In this document: positions 24,834-32,541 of the stretch, one piece after another
Layout: each line of letters starts with the position of its first letter
Numbering within the stretch: the first letter of the stretch is position 1
DNA from: Chloroflexota bacterium
GTDB lineage: Bacteria > Chloroflexota > Anaerolineae > J102
Reading direction: 5' to 3'
Assembly: GCA_029782215.1 (NCBI GenBank)
Contig: JAKOVD010000144.1
Coordinates: 1 to 64,000 of the forward strand
Length of the DNA stretch: 64,000 nt
Translations under genes and position numbers: made by a program
The notes under the pieces: model-generated
The model's input: the letters and a program-made list of their open reading frames with translations, nothing else
The model's database searches: none
What the model was told of the DNA's origin: nothing

Positions 24834-25922
24834 ATGCGAACCCTTGCTGTTACTGGCGTCTTCAGTCCACTGGGCCGACGCATTGCACAGGTCGCCAGCA
24901 GTTTTGGCGTGCGGGTTTTGGGAATCGACCTCAAACCGATGACGAAGCCGTTTCCCGGCATCGAGTTTGTGGAGGCCGATCTGCGCAATCCCCTCATCGC
25001 CGAGCTGTTCAAAGCCGAAAAGGTCGACGTCATCGTGCACTGCGCTTTCCGCTGGCGCCAACGCCGCACGGAAGAGGTCTTTGACAGCAACGTTCTGGGC
25101 ACCATGCGGCTGCTGGGCGCTGCGGCCCAGGCCGGCGTCCAGAAGGTCATCCTGCCGTCCAGCACGGTTGTCTATGGGGCCAGTCCTGAGAATCCCGCCT
25201 TTCTCGACGAGGAGGACGACTTCCAGGGCGCACCTTCGTATGCCTACGTGCGCGAGCTGCGCGAGATCGAAACGTTTGTCAATGGTTTCCGGCGCCAGCA
25301 GCCTGACATGGTGATCACCACCCTCCGCTTCGCCAACATTCTTGGCGGCAGCACCTCCTCGCCGCTGGCGCTGCTGTTGTCAATGCCGGCGGCGCCGATC
25401 CTGATGGGCTTTGACCCCATGCTTCAGGTCATCCACCAGGACGATGTCGTTCGCGTGCTGGGACAGTGTGTGGCGAGCGACCACAACGGCGTCTACAACG
25501 TGGCAGCGCTTCCGGCGCTGCCACTGCTCAAGGTGCTGGCGCTGGCGGGAGTCCCCCCTGCCCCCATCCTGCATCCCTTCGCCTACTACGGATTCCGCAT
25601 GGGCCGGCTTGTCTCGGCCAAAGCGTACGACATGGCGCCGCTGCCTTGGGACTACCTGCGCTACTCCTGGGTGGCAGACACCCGGCGCATGGAGCAGGAC
25701 ATGGGGTTCGTGCCTGCCATCGATGCTGAAGCCACCGTGCGTGAGTTCGGCGAAGCTGTGCGCAAGCATCGCTATGCCACCAACCAGGCTTATCGCTTCA
25801 CGACCGACCGCATCGATGACATGTCTGCGGCTTCCAGGATGACCTACGGCGCCGCCCGCCAGATTGGCCGCCGCACCCAGGCAGCGTTTACGAGCCTTGC
25901 CACCCCGCTGGCCGACGAATGA
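24834..25922 (+). CDS. NAD-dependent epimerase/dehydratase-like protein (extended SDR)
   Basis: A 362-residue protein of the extended short-chain dehydrogenase fold. The dinucleotide loop reads TGVFSPLG (7-14), so the central Gly of TGxxGxxG is Ser. LPSSTVVYG holds the active-site Ser. The Tyr motif reads YAYVR (136-140), so the usual Lys of YxxxK is Arg. A long Met/Pro/Arg-rich C-terminal region follows. These changes leave catalysis in doubt. AGGAG precedes the ATG. The acyltransferase gene follows after 55 bases. Similar proteins beside acyltransferases are known to me from Chloroflexota and actinobacteria, function unknown. Confidence 0.75.
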   Translation: MRTLAVTGVFSPLGRRIAQVASSFGVRVLGIDLKPMTKPFPGIEFVEADLRNPLIAELFKAEKVDVIVHCAFRWRQRRTEEVFDSNVLGTMRLLGAAAQAGVQKVILPSSTVVYGASPENPAFLDEEDDFQGAPSYAYVRELREIETFVNGFRRQQPDMVITTLRFANILGGSTSSPLALLLSMPAAPILMGFDPMLQVIHQDDVVRVLGQCVASDHNGVYNVAALPALPLLKVLALAGVPPAPILHPFAYYGFRMGRLVSAKAYDMAPLPWDYLRYSWVADTRRMEQDMGFVPAIDAEATVREFGEAVRKHRYATNQAYRFTTDRIDDMSAASRMTYGAARQIGRRTQAAFTSLATPLADE

Positions 25923-25977
25923 TGGCGTCCAGACCACGCTGCCAGCAGCGCTGCTTCTTTCCACAAGGATGTAACTC

Positions 25978-27249
25978 ATGAACGAAAACCTCGAGTCTCG
26001 CCCATGTGAGGCCATCGCCGAAGGGGGAGAGCGCTGCACCCTGCCGGCGCTGCCGGGCTCGCCGTACTGTCTTGAACACCAGGAATTCGACCTGGCGGTG
26101 ACCGGCGAGGTGGCTGTCACGGTGACGGAGGCCAGGTCCGCCGGTCTGAACGGTGAGGAAGAGATCGTCACGGCTGTGGCGGCTTCCAGCGCCATTGCCG
26201 GCAAAAACGGCGCGGGCCAACTCAGCGACGAGGAACTGCGGGCCAAGATCCGGGAAGAGATCAGGCGCCTTTCGCAAAAGGTGGACACGCAGGCGGCAAG
26301 CTCTGCGGGCAAGAGCAGTGACGGGCGCCTCCTGCGGATGATGCGGGACAACCTGAGCCATTTGAGCGAGAGCGAATGGCTTGCCTCTGAGACTTGGCAG
26401 GGCCTGGCCCTGGTGGCCCAAGCCATGGTCGAAGTGCAGCGTGACTTTGTTGCCCGGCGTCTGCGGGGAGAGTACGAAGTCGATCCGTGGGGCTACGATG
26501 AGGAGATCGCCAACTATTTCGCCCTCGTGGCTGGCATCCTGTACAACCAGTACTGGCGGGTGGAGCTGACCGGTGTCGAGCATGTACCCAGCAGCGGCCG
26601 CACCCTGCTCGTCGCCAATCACTCCGGTGTCCTGCCCATGGATGGCGCTATGATCTCCTATGGCATCAGCGAGCACCATCCTGCCCGTCGCCTGACGCGG
26701 GCGCTGGTGGCTGACTGGTTCCCCACCCTACCCTTCTTCGGCTGCCTGCTGAACAAGACTGGGCAGGTGCTCGCGCACCCTGACAATGGGCACAGGCTTT
26801 TGGAGAACGACGAGCTGGTCCTGGTCTTTCCCGAGGGCTACAAGGGCGTGGGCAAGCTGTTCAGAGATCGGTACAAGCTGGCCCGCTTTGGGCGCGGCGG
26901 CTTCGTCAAGATGGCGGTGGAGACCCAGGCGCCGATCGTGCCCGTGGCCGTAGTTGGGGCCGAAGAGACCTACCCCATGGTGGCCAACGTCAAGCCGCTG
27001 GCCCGTCTCATCGGCTTTCCGTTCTTCCCGATCACGCCCACGTTCCCCTTGCTGGGCCTATTGGGCGTGGTGCCGCTGCCGACCAAGTGGTATATCGATA
27101 TCGGCGAGCCGATTGCCACCGAGGCGCTCGACCCGGAACTGATCCAGAACCCCGCCTATGTGTCCGATCTCACCGACATGGTGCGCAATCGCGTCCAGGA
27201 CATGATCGACAAGCGCCTGGCCGAACGACGTTCGATCTTTTTCGGTTAA
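25978..27249 (+). CDS. Lysophospholipid acyltransferase family protein with N-terminal zinc-type knuckle
   Basis: A 423-residue protein. Residues 10-34 hold C-x9-C-x10-C-x3-H, a small zinc-type knuckle. Residues about 40-160 are a charged helical linker. From about 195 there is a PlsC-like acyltransferase: VANHSGVLPMD, VFPEGYKGVGK and IVPVAVVGAEE. The His-Asp spacing is H-x6-D rather than H-x4-D, as in some actinobacterial relatives. It likely esterifies a glycerophosphate or similar acceptor at the membrane. AAGGATGTAACTC precedes the ATG. Same direction as the SDR and second SCP2 genes. Confidence 0.85.
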   Translation: MNENLESRPCEAIAEGGERCTLPALPGSPYCLEHQEFDLAVTGEVAVTVTEARSAGLNGEEEIVTAVAASSAIAGKNGAGQLSDEELRAKIREEIRRLSQKVDTQAASSAGKSSDGRLLRMMRDNLSHLSESEWLASETWQGLALVAQAMVEVQRDFVARRLRGEYEVDPWGYDEEIANYFALVAGILYNQYWRVELTGVEHVPSSGRTLLVANHSGVLPMDGAMISYGISEHHPARRLTRALVADWFPTLPFFGCLLNKTGQVLAHPDNGHRLLENDELVLVFPEGYKGVGKLFRDRYKLARFGRGGFVKMAVETQAPIVPVAVVGAEETYPMVANVKPLARLIGFPFFPITPTFPLLGLLGVVPLPTKWYIDIGEPIATEALDPELIQNPAYVSDLTDMVRNRVQDMIDKRLAERRSIFFG

Positions 27250-27337
27250 CGCCTGGCTGCCATATGATGGACCGCCCAGACGGTGCCATCGTCTGGCCAA
27301 CCCCACACCCACTACTCCCTGCCAAGGTTCCTGCTTC

Positions 27338-27736
27338 ATGCCTTTCTATACCGAATCCGCCGTCTTGCAGGACGTCGCTGCGACTTTGCTCGATCGTCTT
27401 GCCCTGGACCCCAAGGTGACCTCGGACTTTGGCCGCACCGGCTTGCTGATCCATATCCATCTGCTGAACCCCAAGGCTTTCATCGGCCTGAACGGCCGCA
27501 GCAAGCCGGCGAGCTTCAGCTATGTGCTCGACGGCGGCAAGCCTGACCTGGAGCTGTCCCTGGAGGCTGATACCCTCCATGCCATCTGGCTGGGGGACCG
27601 CAGGCTGCGCGACGCCTATTTCGGCGGCGAGATCAAGACCAAGGGATCGATCTTCAAAGTCCTGCAGTTGGCCCCTATCTTTCGGGAAGCGGAAGCCCAG
27701 TATCGCGTGATCTTGCGGGAAAAAGGCCTTCTTTAA
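27338..27736 (+). CDS. SCP2-like lipid-binding protein
   Basis: A 132-residue protein. The stretch with LLIHIHLLNPKAFIGLNG, D-L-E-L-S-L-E-A-D-T-L-H-A-I-W-L-G and GGEIKTKGSIFKVLQL follows the SCP2 beta-sheet plus C-terminal helix. It binds a hydrophobic ligand but has no catalytic motif. It closes the SDR-acyltransferase run and faces the second patatin gene 20 bases away. It is only loosely like the SCP2 protein at 20483. Confidence 0.75.
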   Translation: MPFYTESAVLQDVAATLLDRLALDPKVTSDFGRTGLLIHIHLLNPKAFIGLNGRSKPASFSYVLDGGKPDLELSLEADTLHAIWLGDRRLRDAYFGGEIKTKGSIFKVLQLAPIFREAEAQYRVILREKGLL

Positions 27737-27756
27737 GGCCTGGGACAGGAACGCCG

Positions 27757-29085
27757 TCAGGCTGCCTTTGCCTTGCCGGCGGGTGGGGCGCTGCCAGCAT
27801 CCAACTGGTCAAGTGCTTCTTCCAGCTCGCACAGGACAGATTTGAGGTCTCTGGCCGCCGAAGGACGGTGCATGGGCAAATACGACGGCGCTCTCCCGCG
27901 TTCCATCACCGTCCGCACGACCTCGAGGTCGTTGCCGCTCTGGCGCATGGCTTCGAGTTCCTCGATCACGAAACGGCGGGTGATGGCCAGACCATGGCGG
28001 GCGAGGATGGCCTTGAGCATCGGATACTGGTCGGCCAGGTCCAGCGTCACCGACTCGAACCCGTGTTGGGCGATAGTCAGGCGAGCCGAGTAACGCATAA
28101 TGTTGTAGAAGAACATCTTGTAGTCGTCACGCCGGGGCTCGATCAGGATGATGTCCACATCAGGGTGGCGGCGGCGAAGCTGTTTGACGTGGTAGTCAAG
28201 GCCGCTCTGCATGACAATGCGCAGGATCTGGGCGCTCACCGCCTGGAGGCCCTTCTCGCTCAGGAAACGGCCGTCCGGACCCAGGAGAGGGACATTCGCC
28301 TTGGTGCGGTTCTCGATCGGCACCAGCGGATTGATGCACACGATCAGCTTGGCGCCGGCCTCGATGGCCAGATCCAGGCTCGCCGTGCCGCGCATGCCCC
28401 CATCCACCATCTCCGTGTCGCCAATGCGCACCGGCCGGTAGAGCAGTGGCACAGCACTGGACGCAGCAATGGCACTGCTGAGGGGCACATCGCGCCAGGG
28501 ATCCTGACCAAAGACCACACGATCACCGGTGTCCAGATCGGTGGCAATCACGTAAAGCTTGGCGTTCACGTCCTCGAAGCTGTCGCTGAGGCCGCGGACT
28601 TCCAGGGTTTCACGCACAAACGCGGCCAGCGTTGCATTGTCATAGAGCCCTGAAGGAAGCACCTCAATCAGCGACCAGAACAGATCGAAGATGTTCATGT
28701 CGCTGCGATGGCGAAGGTAATGGGCCAGGGCGTTTCTGGCCGTCCTCGGCAGGTGCAGACTGCGCCGGGCAAACTCACGAGTATTGAGCGAGAAGAGATG
28801 GTTGGGGCGAATGCGCGTATAGGCCGGTGCGCTGCCGTCGAGCGCCTGCATCAGCTCGCCCGGCGTCAGCCCCTTGGCCAGGAGCGAGCCCACCAGGGCG
28901 CCAGCGCTGGTGCCCACGATGATGTCGAACGTGCGCACATCGCGACTGACGAGCATTTCCTCGATGGCGCGCAAGGCCCCGATCTCATAGACCGCTCCCG
29001 TCAAGCCTCCGCCCGCCAAAACCAGCGCGGTCTTTGGAGATTCGGCGCCTGAGCGGATCCGGCTGAGTGACTTTTCAGCAGCCAT
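27757..29085 (-). CDS. Patatin-like phospholipase (long form)
   Basis: A 442-residue patatin-family protein. ALVLAGGGLTGAVYE (about 20-34) is the oxyanion loop, GTSAG with S60 the nucleophile and VDGGMRG with D228 the catalytic Asp. The C-terminal 130 residues form a helical extension ending in an Ala/Lys-rich tail. No signal peptide. The third position of the glycine run is followed by LTG rather than the usual x-R-G, so the oxyanion Arg is missing. It is downstream of the PhaR-like gene on the same strand (66 bases), which hints at a link to storage lipid or polyhydroxyalkanoate (inference). Confidence 0.88.
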   Translation of the reverse strand: MAAEKSLSRIRSGAESPKTALVLAGGGLTGAVYEIGALRAIEEMLVSRDVRTFDIIVGTSAGALVGSLLAKGLTPGELMQALDGSAPAYTRIRPNHLFSLNTREFARRSLHLPRTARNALAHYLRHRSDMNIFDLFWSLIEVLPSGLYDNATLAAFVRETLEVRGLSDSFEDVNAKLYVIATDLDTGDRVVFGQDPWRDVPLSSAIAASSAVPLLYRPVRIGDTEMVDGGMRGTASLDLAIEAGAKLIVCINPLVPIENRTKANVPLLGPDGRFLSEKGLQAVSAQILRIVMQSGLDYHVKQLRRRHPDVDIILIEPRRDDYKMFFYNIMRYSARLTIAQHGFESVTLDLADQYPMLKAILARHGLAITRRFVIEELEAMRQSGNDLEVVRTVMERGRAPSYLPMHRPSAARDLKSVLCELEEALDQLDAGSAPPAGKAKAA

Positions 29086-29151
29086 GGTCTTGATGCTGTG
29101 AACGGAACTGAATGCGGGATTGGGCGGAAGCCAGAGGAGCGCCCGGCAAGG

Positions 29152-29757
29152 TCAACTGGGCGGTTCCGGGGCGTTTTCGTCAGCTTTGGCGCTGCCCTCC
29201 GCTGCCGCCTGCGTTTGCTGGAGAAGCAGGTCCACGCGCTGCATAAGCTGCTCCACCTGGGCTTGCAGGCCCTGGAGATCCTTTGACGTCGGCACGTTCA
29301 AACGCTCAAGCGCCCCTTCGATGCGAAGATCGGGCAGCATGTCACGTGCCGCCGAGGAGGCGCCGGAGAAAATCTCGTGGCGCAAGCGCTCGGCCTCTTC
29401 CTGCGCGAGCTCTCCCCTGGCTACGAGAGTATCGATGCGATGATCGATCTCCTCCTCCAGCATGCGCAGCAGACCGAGGGAGCCCTGGAAGGAACGGCGC
29501 AGATAGTCAAGCGTCCCGCCCCCCGTGCGCACGAGCATCGTCAGGACGGTTTGGGGCAGGAAGCCCGACCGCTTCTTCTCGCGCTCGAAGATGATCTGTG
29601 AGAGCGTCACACTGGTGAGGTCCTCGCCGGTGTCGTGGTCGACCACCTGGAGTTCCTCCCCCTCCTGGATCATCAGAGAGATATCGTCAAGCGTCACATA
29701 ACGTTTGCGATCCAGGTCGTAGAGCTTGCGGTTGGGATAACGCTTGATTGTCTTCAT
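29152..29757 (-). CDS. phaR: PHA synthesis regulator PhaR-like DNA-binding protein
   Basis: A 201-residue protein beginning MKTIKRYPNRKLYDLDRKRY, the hallmark of the PHB accumulation regulatory domain (about 1-60). In other bacteria PhaR binds both DNA and polyhydroxyalkanoate and controls phasin genes. The following 60 residues fit the second domain, and the tail is a Leu/Gln-rich coiled region. ATG 29757 is chosen for homology; an ATG at 29814 overlaps the promoter. No PHA synthase gene is in the window, so its target here is unknown. Confidence 0.85.
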   Translation of the reverse strand: MKTIKRYPNRKLYDLDRKRYVTLDDISLMIQEGEELQVVDHDTGEDLTSVTLSQIIFEREKKRSGFLPQTVLTMLVRTGGGTLDYLRRSFQGSLGLLRMLEEEIDHRIDTLVARGELAQEEAERLRHEIFSGASSAARDMLPDLRIEGALERLNVPTSKDLQGLQAQVEQLMQRVDLLLQQTQAAAEGSAKADENAPEPPS

Positions 29758-29813
29758 GCTCCGCCACGTCACTAAGGAATGAAGAGCCCACCGTACAGCA
29801 CAATGGTAAGACA

Positions 29814-29843
29814 ATTATAGAAATCTATGCCGCGGTGTGTCAA
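29814..29843 (-). promoter_or_regulatory. Strong promoter for the PhaR-like gene
   Basis: On the minus strand a consensus TTGACA (29838-29843), 18-base spacer and consensus TATAAT (29814-29819). Leader of about 50 bases to ATG 29757. This is the best promoter in the window. Confidence 0.75.
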
Positions 29844-29961
29844 ACGGGTGGCAAGACAGGGATGACCGTACATGGCGGATCACGAGCTGCACGCCGCGGA
29901 CGTCATCCGCCGCAGTCGATCCTGGGGCGCGCAAGGAACGCCTCCGCAGCCACAAATAAAA

Positions 29962-29973
29962 TGACCGCGGTCA
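29962..29973. promoter_or_regulatory. Palindromic operator candidate before the TetR gene
   Basis: TGACCGCGGTCA, a perfect 12-bp palindrome 77 bases before the TetR-family start codon and flanked by A/T-rich runs. TetR proteins often bind such palindromes near their own gene. The match to this regulator is inference. Confidence 0.45.
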
Positions 29974-30050
29974 AAATTGTCTGTTATGGCCGTAACCTTT
30001 GTCCTAGCGCTCCGTCTTGAGCTTCAGTAACAGGTCACAAACACAGTGCC

Positions 30051-30758
30051 ATGATGGACACAACCGCAGCGACGGAGTCCAAGGCGCTTCAAGGCAGTTT
30101 CCCCCCGGTGACACAGATGACGACTACCCCCCTGGCCACACCGGCCCCGACGCAAAGCACACACACCGCTGCCTCCACGCGTGAAGCCGACAAGCGCCTC
30201 AAGCGGCAGCGTCTCCTCTCAGAATCGCTGCGGCTGTTCCGCGAGAAGGGCTACGAGGAGACCACTGTCGCCGAAATCACGCAGGCGGCGGGCGTCGCCA
30301 AAGGCACGTTCTTCAACTACTTCCCCACCAAGGAAGATGTGCTCCTTGCCTTGGGAGAGCAGACGCTGGGGCGCCTGCAGCAGTTGGAGGCGAGCGAGAT
30401 ACTGGGCGCTGGCAGCACGCAGCGCAAGGTGAGCATTCTGTTTCAGTCGCTGGCGGCAGGTCTGGACGCTGACCGCGACCTGGTGCGGCAGATGGTGTAT
30501 CGGGGGCTTCGTCTGCCCGATCTGGTCAATCGGGAGCGGTCACGGATGGACTTTCGTTCAACCCTGATGTTGCTGCTCAACCAGGGCAAGCGCCGGGGCG
30601 AAGTCGGGGAAAGCGTCGACGTCGCCTTCGTCGCTGATACGCTCTATACATTGTATTTCCAGCAGGTAGTGAGCTGGTGCTCGTCGGACTTCACCACCTC
30701 AATCGAAGAACGGTTGGACCAGGTCATTGCCCTGATCTTTGATGGGATCAAGAAATAG
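30051..30758 (+). CDS. TetR/AcrR family transcriptional regulator
   Basis: A 235-residue regulator. The first 45 residues are Thr/Pro-rich and disordered. The helix-turn-helix is at about 50-100, with TTVAEITQAAGVAKGTFFNY then FPTKEDVLL, the standard TetR pattern. The C-terminal ligand domain is helical and not diagnostic. It is divergent from the PhaR-like gene with a palindrome in the shared region, so it may control itself and the neighbouring lipid genes. No ribosome binding site of note. A later start within the disordered region is possible. Confidence 0.92.
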   Translation: MMDTTAATESKALQGSFPPVTQMTTTPLATPAPTQSTHTAASTREADKRLKRQRLLSESLRLFREKGYEETTVAEITQAAGVAKGTFFNYFPTKEDVLLALGEQTLGRLQQLEASEILGAGSTQRKVSILFQSLAAGLDADRDLVRQMVYRGLRLPDLVNRERSRMDFRSTLMLLLNQGKRRGEVGESVDVAFVADTLYTLYFQQVVSWCSSDFTTSIEERLDQVIALIFDGIKK

Positions 30759-30832
30759 CCGCAGGTGACTGGCAGGACAGCGACTGCATAGGGAAAAGAG
30801 GGCGTAGCGGCGTCCTGACTCCTCATCTTTAC

Positions 30833-30861
30833 TTGTGTTACGCGCCGGGGGCGGGTATGCT
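30833..30861 (+). promoter_or_regulatory. Weak candidate promoter
   Basis: TTGTGT (30833-30838), 17-base spacer, TATGCT (30856-30861), upstream of the PEP-utiliser-like gene. Only partial matches. Confidence 0.25.
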
Positions 30862-30923
30862 TGCCGCAGCTTCTGCCTGCCGGCAGAGGCGCAATCTATT
30901 CTGACTTCCGGAGTTCTGCCGTC

Positions 30924-32333
30924 GTGATCATTTCGGCTTCCCTGTCCCCACTCAGCCGCAGCGTGGTGCTGGCCGCCCTGCAAACCGCGCACCGGCGCCA
31001 TGCCCAGGCCCTGGGACTGGCCACACCGCCGCTTCGCAGCGGAGCCGAGAGCACCCTGCTCTGGGATAACCAGCCCCTTGCCGCCCTCATTTGCGCGGCC
31101 TGGGACCAACCCGCGGCGCCGGTGCTGCACCTGCTCGGCTTGCCTACGGCGGCGAGCGCTTCCATGCCCAAAAGCGGCAAGGGGGGACGCGGCGCCAAGA
31201 ACGCGCTCGCCTTGCTGCAGGACCTGCCGGCGCGCAGCGAACGTGTGACCGGCTGGATGCGGCGCGTCTTCAGCATGAAGTGGTCGCAGGCGCAGCTTCT
31301 GCAGGTCATGGAGGAGGTCGAGCCGTATGCCATCAAAGCCTGGTACGATGAACAGGTCCTGGCGGCTGCGGCTGTGGCCAGCTATGCATCGCTGCTGGAA
31401 CTCCTGAAGGCCAAGCGGGGCGACGAAGCCAACGCCATGCTGCTGGAGGCTGTCGCCGGCCTGGCGTCGCCGGACGCGGCGCTCGCGGCGGACCTAGCCA
31501 CCGGCGTCGATGCGGCGGTGCTCACTGAACGCTACGGACATCGCGGCGACCATGAGCTGGAGCTGGCATCCCCCCGGCTGGGCGAAATTGAAGGGATGGG
31601 AGGGCTCTTGCCAGCAGGGGCCACACCCGGCCGCGTATGGCGGTCCCAGGAGCTGCACGAGCGCCGCCAACAGGCCGGCGAGGCTATCGTCGCCCAGGCC
31701 GGATTCCTGCAGAAAGGCTCGGTGCGCAGCACTCTGGCCTTGGCCCAGCAAGCATTCAGCGGCCATGCCACGGCCCGGGACAACCTGGCGCGGATGCTTG
31801 CCACCATGCGGCATTGGAGCCTGGCGGCCGCCCACGAGGGCGCCAAAGATGGGCGGCTGGATGAACCCAACGACATCTTCTGGCTGGAGCTTGAGGAGAT
31901 CAAGCAAATGCTGACGGGCGAATGGCACAGCCGCGACCACGTCCAACCTCTCATCCAGGAACGCCGGCAGTACAACAGCGCTACACCCCGCAAACCGCAG
32001 CCGGCCCCGCGGCAGCCGCTGGGCGTATCCGGGAGCGAAACACGCGGGCAGGCCGTTGTCGTGGCGACACCCGCTGGTATGGCCGATCTACCGGCCAACG
32101 CCATCGCCCTGGCGCCGGACACCGGACCGGGCTGGTCCTGGCTCTTCGTGAAAGCGGCTGGCGTCGTGGTGGCGGAGGGAGACCTGCTGTGCCATGCGGC
32201 GGCCCTGGGACGTGCAACGGCACTGCCTGTGCTCGTTGCCGCCGGGGAATCACCAGCGTTTGCCGCACCGGCTTCGCCTCCCGGTGGCGTGCTGACACTC
32301 GATCCGGCCGGCCATACCCTCAAGACAGCCTGA
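30924..32333 (+). CDS. Orphan PEP-utilising-enzyme C-terminal-like protein
   Basis: A 469-residue protein from GTG 30924 (CCGGAG upstream; TTG 30861 also open). The middle part has ERYGHRGDHELELASPR and NDIFWLELEEIKQML, which match the linker region of PEP synthase and rifampin phosphotransferase. The last 100 residues resemble the phosphohistidine swivel domain, with LAPDTGPGWSWLF and LLCHAAALGRATALPVLV; the swivel His follows Cys instead of Ser or Thr. The N-terminal 230 residues have no ATP-grasp motif that I can see. It therefore lacks the nucleotide half of the enzyme unless this is encoded elsewhere. Function unknown. Confidence 0.7.
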   Translation: MIISASLSPLSRSVVLAALQTAHRRHAQALGLATPPLRSGAESTLLWDNQPLAALICAAWDQPAAPVLHLLGLPTAASASMPKSGKGGRGAKNALALLQDLPARSERVTGWMRRVFSMKWSQAQLLQVMEEVEPYAIKAWYDEQVLAAAAVASYASLLELLKAKRGDEANAMLLEAVAGLASPDAALAADLATGVDAAVLTERYGHRGDHELELASPRLGEIEGMGGLLPAGATPGRVWRSQELHERRQQAGEAIVAQAGFLQKGSVRSTLALAQQAFSGHATARDNLARMLATMRHWSLAAAHEGAKDGRLDEPNDIFWLELEEIKQMLTGEWHSRDHVQPLIQERRQYNSATPRKPQPAPRQPLGVSGSETRGQAVVVATPAGMADLPANAIALAPDTGPGWSWLFVKAAGVVVAEGDLLCHAAALGRATALPVLVAAGESPAFAAPASPPGGVLTLDPAGHTLKTA

Positions 32334-32344
32334 TCTGGCCGGGC

Positions 32345-32415
32345 GCGCCGGAAATAACCCAAAGGTAGTAGGGCTCTGGCGTCGCTTCGGGGGCGTCAGG
32401 CGCCGGAAATAACCC
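32345..32415 (+). repeat. Pair of 16-bp direct repeats
   Basis: GCGCCGGAAATAACCC occurs at 32345-32360 and 32400-32415, 55 bases apart, in the gap before the secreted repeat protein. Could be regulator sites; no further copy was noticed. Confidence 0.6.
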
Positions 32416-32541
32416 GCAATCGCTATTGTCTCATCGGGGAGAAGGCGCGAAACTGCGAATGGTTGGAGTCAGTGCCTCCCGGCATCGAGGCCAACCGCGC
32501 AGAAGGCCAATCCTCATCTTCTCCACACAAGGAGTCTGCAC

